A DNA stretch of 64,000 nt. It comes from Kineococcus gynurae (lineage in GTDB: Bacteria > Actinomycetota > Actinomycetes > Actinomycetales > Kineococcaceae). The notes under the pieces are model-generated. The model saw only the letters and a list, made by a program, of their open reading frames with translations. It did no database searches and was not told the DNA's origin. Location of the stretch: NCBI RefSeq assembly GCF_050871315.1, contig NZ_JBJLRE010000004.1; one strand, 5' to 3'. Of this stretch, positions 41,728-49,092 are shown piece by piece; the first letter of the stretch is position 1; each line of letters opens with the position of its first letter. Made by a program: the position numbers and the translations under genes.

Positions 41728-42113
41728 CCCTCACCACCGTGGTCGACGTCGTGTCGGCCGTGCTGCTGTTCTGCGGCTGCCTGCTGTCGCTGCTCGCGGC
41801 CATCGGGCTGCTGCGCCTGTCCGACGTGCTGGCCCGCATGCACACCACGGCCAAACCTCAGGTGCTGGGCGTGCTGCTGTCGTTGATCGGCGTCGGGTTG
41901 CAGCTGCGCAACGGCGGGGACGTCGCCGTGCTGGTGGCGATCGGGGCGTTCCAGCTGCTGACCGTCCCGGTCGGGTCGCACATGGTGGGCCGTGCGGCCT
42001 ACCGCACCGGTCAGGTGGACGCCTCGCTGCTCGACGTCGACGAGCTGGCGGTGACCCTCGCCGAGGAGGAGACGCGGGTGACCCGGCCCCGGCAGGCCGA
42101 CCCCGCGTCCTAA
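41724..42113 (+). CDS. mrpG: Mrp antiporter subunit G
   Basis: A 129-residue three-helix subunit ending the Mrp operon. VVDVVSAVLLFCGCLLSLLAAIGLLRLSDVLARMHTTAKPQVLG is the characteristic MrpG segment, followed by two more helices and a charged tail. The six products together form one membrane complex exchanging Na+ or K+ for protons, important for pH and salt tolerance. Confidence 0.93.
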   Translation: MTLTTVVDVVSAVLLFCGCLLSLLAAIGLLRLSDVLARMHTTAKPQVLGVLLSLIGVGLQLRNGGDVAVLVAIGAFQLLTVPVGSHMVGRAAYRTGQVDASLLDVDELAVTLAEEETRVTRPRQADPAS

Positions 42114-42174
42114 GAAGCGGTCGGTCGCCGGGTCCGATCCGGAACCCCCGGACGGCGGACGGCGTCGGAGTCTT

Positions 42175-42624
42175 GTGCATCCCAGCCGCGCCGCCGTCGT
42201 CACGGTTCTCCTGCTGACCAGCGCCTGCTCCCGTGGCGCGACCGAGTACGCGTGCACGTTGATCGGCCCACCCTTCGGCCTTGAATTCGACCTGACTGCG
42301 GTGAACGTCCCGGCGCAGCCGGTCGACAGCCCCCTGGTGGTCGACGTCTGCGCCGACGACGTCTGCCAGAGCCGTCGGGTGCGCGACCTCGTCACCGACC
42401 CTGCGGCCCCCGCGGGCGTCGACACCGGTCGTAAGTTCGTCTTCGACCTGGACATGTCCGCCACCCCGACCGCTTACCTCCGGCTGCACGACGAGGGCGG
42501 TCCCGTCCTCAGGGAGGTCGAGGTCACCGTCGAAGCCCTCGCGGTCAGCTCCGACGTCAACGGCGAACGGTGCCGGTCCCACGGTTTCTGGGGGCGGTTC
42601 GCGTCGAACCCGACGGCTCCCTGA
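42175..42624 (+). CDS. Small putative lipoprotein of unknown function
   Basis: A 149-residue exported protein. The N-terminus AAVVTVLLLTSAC fits a lipoprotein signal with Cys18 as the modified residue. The mature part contains six further cysteines (in EYACTL, VDVCADDVCQS and ERCRSHG among others) and beta-rich segments, with no domain I recognise. The GTG at 42175 is 61 bp after mrpG and has no strong ribosome site. G+C at wobble positions looks similar to the neighbours. It could be the tail of the Mrp transcript. Confidence 0.6.
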   Translation: MHPSRAAVVTVLLLTSACSRGATEYACTLIGPPFGLEFDLTAVNVPAQPVDSPLVVDVCADDVCQSRRVRDLVTDPAAPAGVDTGRKFVFDLDMSATPTAYLRLHDEGGPVLREVEVTVEALAVSSDVNGERCRSHGFWGRFASNPTAP

Positions 42625-42712
42625 CCGACGTCACCGCCACCATTCCGTTGCCGGGATCACTGCAACGGCGGTGACCGCGATCCGGACCCGGCCGCTGGAT
42701 ACCCTCCACGCG

Positions 42713-43315
42713 ATGAACTCCCACGACGTCGGGCGGGCCTACTCCGCCCGAGCGCAGGAGTACATCGATCGCCTGGGGTCCGTCACGACGGTGCACCCGG
42801 ACGACCTGGCGTTCATCGGACGGAACCTGGGACGCCCGAGCGGTCCGGTCGTGGACCTGGGGTGCGGCCCCGGGCACCTGACCGGCCACCTGCACGCACG
42901 CGGGTACGACGTCAGGGGCATCGACCCGGTGCCGGAGTTCGTCAGCCACGCCCGTGCCACCTATCCGCAGTCGGAGTTCGAGGTGGGTTCCTTCACCGCG
43001 AACACGCTGACGAAGGGCGCGATGGCCGGTGCCCTCGCGTGGTACTCCCTGATCCACCTCGAACCCCGGGACCTGGACCGGACCCTGCTTGGCATCCACG
43101 AGCTGCTGGCCCCCGGGGCGATCCTGGTCGTGGGTTTCTTCGCGGGCGCGGTTCTCGAACCCTTCGAGCACGCGGTGACGACGGCCTACCGCTGGCCGGT
43201 GCCGGAGCTCACGACCCGCCTGGCCGCCGCCGGTTTCGTGCAGGTGGACCGGCTGCAGCGGTCGGCCGAGGGCGAGCGGCGGCCCCACGCGGCCCTGGCG
43301 CTCCGGGCGGGGTGA
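42713..43315 (+). CDS. Class I SAM-dependent methyltransferase
   Basis: A 200-residue methyltransferase. Motif I is VVDLGCGPGHLTGHL (about 46-60), motif II RGIDPVPEF, then GALAWYSLIHLEP and LLAPGAILVVGFF, as in the UbiE/Methyltransf_25 group. The N-terminal VGRAYSARAQEYIDRLGS is the usual lid helix. The substrate is unknown. The ATG at 42713 was chosen over a GTG at 42671 because TACCCT at 42700-42705 would place the transcript start at or near this ATG (leaderless) and the family begins here. Confidence 0.85.
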   Translation: MNSHDVGRAYSARAQEYIDRLGSVTTVHPDDLAFIGRNLGRPSGPVVDLGCGPGHLTGHLHARGYDVRGIDPVPEFVSHARATYPQSEFEVGSFTANTLTKGAMAGALAWYSLIHLEPRDLDRTLLGIHELLAPGAILVVGFFAGAVLEPFEHAVTTAYRWPVPELTTRLAAAGFVQVDRLQRSAEGERRPHAALALRAG

Positions 43316-43334
43316 CCCGGCTCCCGTTCCGTCA

Positions 43335-43718
43335 TCAGGCCTGGCGCGCGCTGGGGCGACGTCGCAGCGTGAGTTCCCGCAGCGCCAGGAACAGCGGGAA
43401 CGTGAACGCCAGGGCGATCGCGAACGTCGCGGGGACCAGCAACCACGACCACCGCGACCAGCCCAGGCGCCGTCCTTCGACGACGAACAGCAGGCAGGCC
43501 GCGACCGCGACGACGAGGACGTCGGCGGCGGCCGAAGAGCTGGCCGGGTTGTCGAAACAGGCCTCGACGTAACCCAGACCCTGCGGATCGGCGAAGAACT
43601 GCACGATGAAGGCCCAGGTGGCCGTGACACCGACCAGGGCGAGAACGGACCAGATCACGGCCAGGGTCAGGTGACCTCGGCCGGTGGTGGGACGGGCGGA
43701 CGCAGGGGTGGTGTTCAC
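43335..43718 (-). CDS. DUF2834 membrane protein
   Basis: A 127-residue protein with three transmembrane helices (about 17-38, 56-77, 90-112). ADVLVVAVAACLLFVVEGRRLGWSRWSWLLV and AFTFPLFLALRE are the DUF2834 signature. Function unknown. The GTG at 43718 follows GGGAGG by 5 bp. The gene is divergent from the MerR regulator, and a 34-bp palindrome lies in their 64-bp gap, so it is probably under MerR control. Confidence 0.82.
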   Translation of the reverse strand: MNTTPASARPTTGRGHLTLAVIWSVLALVGVTATWAFIVQFFADPQGLGYVEACFDNPASSSAAADVLVVAVAACLLFVVEGRRLGWSRWSWLLVPATFAIALAFTFPLFLALRELTLRRRPSARQA

Positions 43719-43747
43719 GACAAGCCTCCCGATCGGACGGTCTCGTG

Positions 43748-43781
43748 TTGACAGTTTCACTATCGATAGTGAAACTGTCAA
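43748..43781. promoter_or_regulatory. Perfect 34-bp palindrome, MerR-type operator/promoter
   Basis: The left half TTGACAGTTTCACTATC (43748-43764) is followed by its exact reverse complement (43765-43781). The centre TATCGATA can serve as a -10 in both directions, and each arm begins with TTGACA. It fills more than half of the 64-bp gap between the divergent MerR and DUF2834 genes and ends 1 bp before the merR GTG. Confidence 0.85.
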
Positions 43782-43782
43782 T

Positions 43783-44436
43783 GTGCGCATCTCCGAGCTC
43801 AGCACCCGCAGCGGCGTCAGCACCGCTTCGATCAAGTTCTACGCCCGCGAGGGACTGCTACCGGCCGGTGAACGCACCGGGTACAACCAGACCGACTACT
43901 CCGAGGCGCACCTGCGACGGCTGCGACTGATCCGGTCGCTGATCGACGTCGGTGGGTTGCCGGTCGCGGCCGCGGCTCGCGTCCTGGCCTCGATCGACGC
44001 CCCCGACCACCCCCTGGAGCAGGTGCTGTCCACGGCGCAGAGCGCTCTGCCGCAACCGGTCTCCCCACCCTCCCCCGCCTCCGTCCGTCGCGCCGAGGAG
44101 TTCGTCGCCGGCCGCGGCTGGCGCGCCGGACCGCAGAACCCGGGGCTGCGCATCCTGGCCGGGGTCCTCGACGCCTGGGCCGCCGTCGGACGGGAGGACC
44201 TCGCCTCCGTCCTGCCGGAGTACGCACGGGCCGCCGACGTCATCGCCGAGGCCGATCTCGACGCCGTCTCCACGGCCGTCGAGGGTGCCCGGACCGGGGG
44301 CGACCGGGCCGCCGCCGCCCAGACCGTCGTCGTGGGCACCGTCCTGGGGGACCAGCTCCTGGTCGGTCTGCGTCGCATCGCCCAGGAGAACGCCTCCGCC
44401 CGCCGCTACCGCCCCACCGAAGGGAACCCCTCGTGA
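43783..44436 (+). CDS. MerR family transcriptional regulator
   Basis: A 217-residue regulator. The N-terminal MerR winged helix (1-70) reads VRISELSTRSGVSTASIKFYAREGLLPAGERTGYNQTDYSEAHLRRLRLI. The C-terminal 140 residues are an Ala-rich helical domain with no Cys pair, so it senses no metal in the usual MerR way and an organic ligand is more likely. The GTG at 43783 starts exactly at the domain. Its stop overlaps the start of the next membrane protein gene by 4 bp, tying the two functionally. Confidence 0.88.
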   Translation: MRISELSTRSGVSTASIKFYAREGLLPAGERTGYNQTDYSEAHLRRLRLIRSLIDVGGLPVAAAARVLASIDAPDHPLEQVLSTAQSALPQPVSPPSPASVRRAEEFVAGRGWRAGPQNPGLRILAGVLDAWAAVGREDLASVLPEYARAADVIAEADLDAVSTAVEGARTGGDRAAAAQTVVVGTVLGDQLLVGLRRIAQENASARRYRPTEGNPS

Positions 44437-45395
44437 GCACCGTCGTCGAGCACCGCGCCCCCGCCCTGCCCACGCCGTCGCGCTGGCACCGGCCCCTGCT
44501 GGGCTTCGCCCTGCTCATGGCCGCCCTGAGCGTCGTGACCCTCACGCTGGCCGTGGTGGACCCGCGCGCGGTCATGGGGCAGAACGCCTGGTTCAAACCC
44601 GCGAAGTTCGCGCTGTCCTTCGTGCTCTACGCGGTCACCATGGCCTGGTTGGTGGGTCTGCCGGGCCTGCGACGCCCGCGGCTGGCCGCGACGGCGGGCA
44701 CCGTCGTCGTCGTCGGACTCGTGCTGGAGATCCTGGTCATCGTCTACGCCGCCGCGGCCGGCACGACCAGCCACTTCAACGTCAGCACCCCGCTGGCCAC
44801 CGCACTGTGGTCGGTCATGGGCGTGTCGATCGCCGTCGTCTGGGTGATGACCCTCGTCGTCGGGGTCCTGGTGATCCGGTCACCGCTGCCGGACCGGGCG
44901 CGCGCTCTCTCGATCCGGGCGGGGGTCGTCCTCGGCCTGGTCGGCATGGCCCTGGCCTTCCTGATGACCAGCCCCACCGCCCAGCAGCTCGCCGACTTCC
45001 AAGGCGTGGCCGGGGCGCACGCCGTCGGGGTCGCCGACGGCGGAGCGGGCCTGCCGTTCCTCGGGTGGAGCACGCAGGGCGGCGACCTGCGGATCGGTCA
45101 CTTCGTCGGGCTGCACGCCCTGCAGCTGCTCCCCCTGGGGGCGCTGCTGCTCGAGGTCCTGGCCGGCCGCATCGGCACGCTGCGCGACGGCGGGGTCCGG
45201 CTGCGGTTGGTCGGCGTCGCGACGGCGGGCTACGCCGGTCTCGTCGCCCTCCTGACCGTCCAGGCGCTGCTCGGGCAGCCGCTGCTGCGACCCTCGACCG
45301 CGGTCCTGGCGACCGCCGGCGGTCTGGTGCTGGCGGTCGCCCTCGGGGTCGGACTCAGCGTCCGGGGCGGCCTGACTCCGCCCCGGACGAGCTGA
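44433..45395 (+). CDS. Polytopic membrane protein with conserved-looking His motifs, unknown function
   Basis: A 320-residue protein with about eight transmembrane helices. I know no function for it, but several polar motifs look like conserved, functional sites: GQNAWFKPAKFALSF, AGTTSHFNVSTPL, GAHAVGVADGGAGLPFLGWSTQGGDLRIGHFVGLHALQLLP. Four His fall at or inside membrane edges (SHFN, GAHAV, GHFVG, LHALQ), a pattern seen in metal- or haem-binding membrane proteins. It is translationally coupled to the MerR gene (GTGA overlap) and is therefore the probable main target of that regulator. Confidence 0.7.
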   Translation: MSTVVEHRAPALPTPSRWHRPLLGFALLMAALSVVTLTLAVVDPRAVMGQNAWFKPAKFALSFVLYAVTMAWLVGLPGLRRPRLAATAGTVVVVGLVLEILVIVYAAAAGTTSHFNVSTPLATALWSVMGVSIAVVWVMTLVVGVLVIRSPLPDRARALSIRAGVVLGLVGMALAFLMTSPTAQQLADFQGVAGAHAVGVADGGAGLPFLGWSTQGGDLRIGHFVGLHALQLLPLGALLLEVLAGRIGTLRDGGVRLRLVGVATAGYAGLVALLTVQALLGQPLLRPSTAVLATAGGLVLAVALGVGLSVRGGLTPPRTS

Positions 45396-45397
45396 CC

Positions 45398-45535
45398 TCA
45401 GTCGGTCTCGGGGCAGAGGCAGAAGAAGCAGTCCGGCTCGCAGGCGTCCTGGTCCGCGACGGCGGCGACGGGACGGTCGGCCCGGATGCGCGGGATGGTC
45501 AGGGTGTCGCTCTCGTGCTCGTGGGACTCGCTCAT
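45398..45535 (-). CDS. 45-residue peptide with a Cys-rich C-terminus
   Basis: A small acidic peptide. An unstructured N-terminal part (MSESHEHESDTLTIPRIRAD) leads to a C-terminal DACEPDCFFCLCPETD with four Cys spaced C-x3-C-x2-C-x-C. GCGGAGC precedes the ATG, and the product resembles no shadow of another gene. The leader-plus-Cys-core layout is like a ribosomally made, modified peptide precursor, or a metal-binding peptide. No maturation enzyme is adjacent. It is convergent with the membrane protein gene, with only 2 bp between stops. The 200-bp gap upstream (45536-45735) holds a possible TACTGT -10 but no other gene. Confidence 0.6.
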   Translation of the reverse strand: MSESHEHESDTLTIPRIRADRPVAAVADQDACEPDCFFCLCPETD

Positions 45536-45735
45536 CGTTCTGCTCCGCAATCGGTGTCGTCGGGTGCCAGTCGTTGTCGTCTGTCCCGTACATCGACAGT
45601 AGGCGCCGCGAGCTTGACCGGAAGCGGACACACCGGGTAGCGCCACGGCATCTGCACGAAGTCCGTCGTGGTTCCGCCGCTCGTCCACGCGATCCGTCGC
45701 ACCATGCCCCCCGGGACGCCGGACCGCGTGATCGG

Positions 45736-46437
45736 TCAACCGAGGACGGCGGCCAGTGCGGCGGGGGCGTCGACCGTGGTCGGGTCGATCCGCCCGGCTC
45801 CGACCAGCACCACGGTCGCGTCGTCCAGGGGCGCGAGGAGGGACGGGTCGAGCCCGGACAGCACCTCGACGGTCCGCCGGGCAAGCCCCAGCGCGGCGGC
45901 CGGGGCGGCGGGAAGGTCGAGCTCCCGGGTCAGGTCGAGGCGGTGCACGGCCAGCTCCACCGCCCAGGTCGTGAACAGGTCCCCCGTCGCGAGGACCATC
46001 CCCTGCATCTCCACCGCCCCGGACGGCAACCGGCGGGCCCCGTCCCGGGCGGCCGTCGCCGTCGCGGTCAGGTGCGCCAGCAACCCGGCGGGGTCGACGT
46101 AGGCGTCCGCCAGTCGTCGCACGAAGCGCGCGTGGGCGGCGCCGTTGCCGTCACCGCCGCCGCCCGCCGCGGCGAAGGCCCGCCAGTACCCGGCCGCGTC
46201 GTGGGTCGGGGGCCGGTCGGTCGGGCGCAGCAACCCGTGCAGGAGTTCCTGCAGGCCGAGGTCGAGGTGGGCGTGGACGTCGGCGACGGTCCACCCGCGG
46301 CACCGTGTCGCGGCCGACCAGTCGGTGGCACCGAAGGCCGCGGCCGTACCCAGCAGGTCGTCGATCGACGCGACCAGTGCGGCGAGCGCCTCGGCGTGGT
46401 CGATCCCGAGACGACCGACCGCCGGAGCCCCCGTCAC
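45736..46437 (-). CDS. DinB-fold, mycothiol-dependent maleylpyruvate isomerase family protein (TIGR03083 type)
   Basis: A 233-residue protein with the family opening SIDDLLGTAAAFGATDWSAATRCRGWTVADVHAHLDLGL, where WxVxDVxxHL supplies the first metal His, followed by the HARFVRRLADAY and WAVELAVHRLDLTREL segments with the second site. Relatives use mycothiol as a cofactor in isomerisation or detoxification. The reaction here is unknown. The GTG start overlaps the stop of the upstream hydrolase gene by 4 bp, making a two-gene operon. Confidence 0.8.
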   Translation of the reverse strand: MTGAPAVGRLGIDHAEALAALVASIDDLLGTAAAFGATDWSAATRCRGWTVADVHAHLDLGLQELLHGLLRPTDRPPTHDAAGYWRAFAAAGGGGDGNGAAHARFVRRLADAYVDPAGLLAHLTATATAARDGARRLPSGAVEMQGMVLATGDLFTTWAVELAVHRLDLTRELDLPAAPAAALGLARRTVEVLSGLDPSLLAPLDDATVVLVGAGRIDPTTVDAPAALAAVLG

Positions 46438-47459
46438 CGGCCCGGGACCAGGACCCGACGGAGCGCCTCGTTCAGCGACTCCCGCAGCTGGACCGTCTGC
46501 GGCGCGGCGGGGAAGAAGCCGTCGGAGCCGTGGTAGGCCCCGGGGATCTCGACCAGCTCGCAGGCCACCCCGGCCGCCCGCAGGCGCTCGGCGTAGGCCA
46601 CGTCCTCGGCGTGGAACAGGTCGAGGTCGCCCACCCCGATCCAGGCCGGGGCCAGACCGGCGAGGTCGCCGCGGCGGGCGGCCACCGCGTAGGGCACCGG
46701 TTCGGCGGACCCGGGCGCGTGCCCCAGGTAGGTCGTCCACCCCAGCCGGTTGGACGCCGGGGTCCAGACGAAGGTCCCCGTCCCGCCGTGGTCGGTCCGC
46801 AGCACGGTCCGGTCGTCGAGCATCGGGTAGACGAGGGCCTGCAGGGCGACGTCGACCCCGCGGTCGTGGGCCAGCTGGGCCAGGCACGCGGCGAGCCCGC
46901 CCCCGGCGCTGGCCCCGCCGACGGCGACCCGGGCCGGGTCGACGCCCAGCGTCGCCGCCCGCTCGTGCACCCAGCGCAGTGCCGAGAAGCAGTCCTCCAC
47001 CCCGGCCGGGGCGGGCGCGACCCCGGCGAGGCGGTACTCGACGTTGACGACGAGGACCCCGAGGTCGCGGGCCAGACGGGCGGCGGTCTCGTCGTCGGCC
47101 ACGGCGCTGCCGAGCACGTACCCGCCCCCGTGGATCCAGACCAGGGCGCCGGTCGTCCCCGTGCGGTCGGTGCGCTCGACGACGCGCAGCGGCACCCCGT
47201 CGGCGGTCCGCTCCTCGCGCAGCCGGACGTCCGGCCCGAGCTCGGCGGGCCGCACGGGCAGCGCGTTGGCGAGGCGCACCCGTCGTGGGGTGAGGTCGGT
47301 GGGGACGAACAACCCGGGTGAGCGCAGCTCGGGGGCGACGGCCTGCACCGCCCGCCGGCGGCGGGCGACGTGCGGGGCGAGCCAGGCGGCACCGGCGGTC
47401 AGGGCCAGCAGCGGGAGCAGGCCACCGCGGCGGCGAGAGGACGGCGGACGTCGGCGCAT
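46434..47459 (-). CDS. Alpha/beta hydrolase, hormone-sensitive-lipase type esterase
   Basis: A 341-residue esterase with an N-terminal hydrophobic segment (LLPLLALTAGAAWLAPHVARRRR) that probably anchors it in the membrane. The HSL landmarks are intact: WIHGGGYVLGSAVADDETAARLARDLG, VNVEYRLAGVAPAPAGVEDC, the nucleophile in VGGASAGGGLA, the Asp in GVGDLDLFHAED and the His in PGAYHGSDGF. Substrates of this family are short acyl esters. It is the first gene of the pair with the DinB-fold protein. Confidence 0.88.
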   Translation of the reverse strand: MRRRPPSSRRRGGLLPLLALTAGAAWLAPHVARRRRAVQAVAPELRSPGLFVPTDLTPRRVRLANALPVRPAELGPDVRLREERTADGVPLRVVERTDRTGTTGALVWIHGGGYVLGSAVADDETAARLARDLGVLVVNVEYRLAGVAPAPAGVEDCFSALRWVHERAATLGVDPARVAVGGASAGGGLAACLAQLAHDRGVDVALQALVYPMLDDRTVLRTDHGGTGTFVWTPASNRLGWTTYLGHAPGSAEPVPYAVAARRGDLAGLAPAWIGVGDLDLFHAEDVAYAERLRAAGVACELVEIPGAYHGSDGFFPAAPQTVQLRESLNEALRRVLVPGR

Positions 47460-47505
47460 CGGGGTTCCCTCGGGTCCGGGGCGGACGGGGCCCCGTCCCC
47501 GAGCA

Positions 47506-48603
47506 TCATGGCCGGGTGTCCCCGACGACGCGCGAGGGGCCGGAGGCTGCGCGGCGCCACACCGCCCAGGACACCACCCCGATCACCGCGAACAGGACGG
47601 CCAGCGCGTAGCCCGCGTACTCGGTCTCAACCGACGCGACGGCGCCGACCAGACCGGAGACGATGCCGAACTGCTCGCTCAGCAGACCGGCCGCGGCGAG
47701 CACGGCGACGGCGGCACCGGCCAGGATGCCCACCCCGGTGATCAGCAGGTTGTAGGTGATCTTGCGGGCCGGGTCGTGCTGGGCGGCCGTGTACATCCGC
47801 AGCATCATCAGCCCGTTCACCGTGTCCCCCAGCGTCATCGCCGCGGCGAAGAGGATCGGCAGGCAGAGCAGCGAGATCAACGACGCCCCGGCCAGGGCCG
47901 CTCCCGCGGTCAGCACGAGGACCCCGATCTGCGAGCTGGTGTCGAAGCCCAGGGAGAACAGGAACCCGAGCACGTAGACGTGGCGGGGGTGCCGGACACG
48001 GCGCAACGGCAACGTCATGGCCCGGGCCGCGGGGCCGCGGGGGGTGAGCGCGTCGGCCGGGATCACCAGGTCGGGGTCGCGTCGCAGCGCCCGGCGCAGG
48101 CGCAGGGCCTGCACGAAGGTCGCGAGGTTGGCGACGGCGACGAGCAGCAAGTAGAGCCCCGAGACCGAGACCCCGATGATGCCGAGCACCCGGGCCGCCC
48201 CCGAGTCCTCCTCCAGCGCGGTGCGGATGAAGCCGGCCCCGGCGATGACCAGGACGCCGGTGAGCACGACGACGGTGGAGTGGCCGGCCGAGAACGCCAG
48301 CCCGACGCCGGCCGGGTTGCGGCCCTCGGCCACGAACTTGCGGGTGGAGTTGTCGATCATCGCGACGTGGTCGAAGTCGAAGGAGTGGACCAGCCCGCGC
48401 AGGTAGGCCAGGCCGGCGACCCCGACGGTGACCGCCCCGGCCGTGCCCGCGAGCACCCCCATGGTCAGCAGGGCCAGACCGATCACGTGCAGCGCAGCGA
48501 CGACCGCGAAGGCCACCCCCACCCGACGCCGGAACGGCAGGGCGGCTCGCCCCTCGGTCGTCAGCAGGGAGGGGCGGGGCCCGACGTGGGTGGTGGCGCT
48601 CAC
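47506..48603 (-). CDS. Nickel/cobalt transporter, NiCoT (HoxN/NicO) family
   Basis: A 365-residue permease with about eight helices. The NiCoT signatures are all present in a divergent form: LVHSFDFDHVAMIDNSTRKF (H-x4-D-H in helix II), GLAFSAGHSTVVVLTGVLV, FLFSLGFDTSSQIGVLVL and FAAAMTLGDTVNGLMMLRMY. Such proteins import Ni2+ or Co2+ with high affinity. The GTG at 48603 has GGGAGC upstream. It is divergent from an ArsR-family gene with a His-rich end, and a dyad lies in the gap, so metal-dependent repression is likely. Confidence 0.88.
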   Translation of the reverse strand: MSATTHVGPRPSLLTTEGRAALPFRRRVGVAFAVVAALHVIGLALLTMGVLAGTAGAVTVGVAGLAYLRGLVHSFDFDHVAMIDNSTRKFVAEGRNPAGVGLAFSAGHSTVVVLTGVLVIAGAGFIRTALEEDSGAARVLGIIGVSVSGLYLLLVAVANLATFVQALRLRRALRRDPDLVIPADALTPRGPAARAMTLPLRRVRHPRHVYVLGFLFSLGFDTSSQIGVLVLTAGAALAGASLISLLCLPILFAAAMTLGDTVNGLMMLRMYTAAQHDPARKITYNLLITGVGILAGAAVAVLAAAGLLSEQFGIVSGLVGAVASVETEYAGYALAVLFAVIGVVSWAVWRRAASGPSRVVGDTRP

Positions 48604-48624
48604 GGTGCTCCCGACGGACGACGT

Positions 48625-48652
48625 CGACAGGTGTCCGGGCGGACACGCGTCG
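48625..48652. promoter_or_regulatory. Inverted repeat between NiCoT and arsR genes, candidate operator
   Basis: GTGTCCG-GG-CGGACAC (48631-48646) is a perfect 7+7 dyad, and the flanks CGAC and GTCG extend the symmetry. It lies in the 123-bp divergent gap, 28 bp from the transporter start, in a position where an ArsR/SmtB repressor would bind. Confidence 0.6.
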
Positions 48653-48726
48653 GGGCGACGGTAGCGGACCGGTGGGGGTGCCACCATGAGCACGGGACGA
48701 CACCGCAGCGCAGGAGGGAGCCGCCC

Positions 48727-49071
48727 GTGGTCGACGACGCGCGCCGTACGGTGGCCCGCGACGCCCTCGACGCGTCCGGCCCGCGGCTGCCCGAAGTCCT
48801 GGACCGGTTGAGCGCGTTCTCCGACCCGACCCGCCTGGGCCTGCTCATCGCGATCCACGCCGCCCCGGGCGCCCCGGTCAGCGACCTGGCCGCCGCCGCC
48901 GGGCTCAGCCCGAACACCGCGACCCAGGCCCTGCAGACGCTGCGCGCGGCGGGGCTGGTCCGCCGGGTCCGGGAGGGCCGATTCAGCCGCTGGTACCTCT
49001 CCGACGAGGCCGCCCACGACCTGCTGCACCACCTCGGGGCCCCGCACAGCGACCTGCACCCGGCCCACTGA
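48727..49071 (+). CDS. ArsR/SmtB family regulator, probably Ni/Co-sensing
   Basis: A 114-residue winged-helix repressor: LDRLSAFSDPTRLGLLIAIHAAPGAPVSDLAAAAGLSPNTATQALQTLRAAGLVRRVREGRFSRWYLSDEAAHDLL. It lacks the Cys motif of arsenic or cadmium sensors. The C-terminus is rich in His (HDLLHHLGAPHSDLHPAH), like the metal site and extra C-terminal ligands of NmtR/KmtR nickel-cobalt sensors. GGAGGGAG precedes the GTG. The divergent NiCoT gene is the obvious target. Confidence 0.85.
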   Translation: MVDDARRTVARDALDASGPRLPEVLDRLSAFSDPTRLGLLIAIHAAPGAPVSDLAAAAGLSPNTATQALQTLRAAGLVRRVREGRFSRWYLSDEAAHDLLHHLGAPHSDLHPAH

Positions 49072-49092
49072 GCCGGCGGCGGGTCGCCGTTG

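Noticed and set aside
40700..42113. Possible respiratory complex I genes
   Set aside because: NuoL/M/K-like subunits occur, but the order A-C-D-E-F-G and the MrpB, E, F and G subunits identify an Mrp antiporter.
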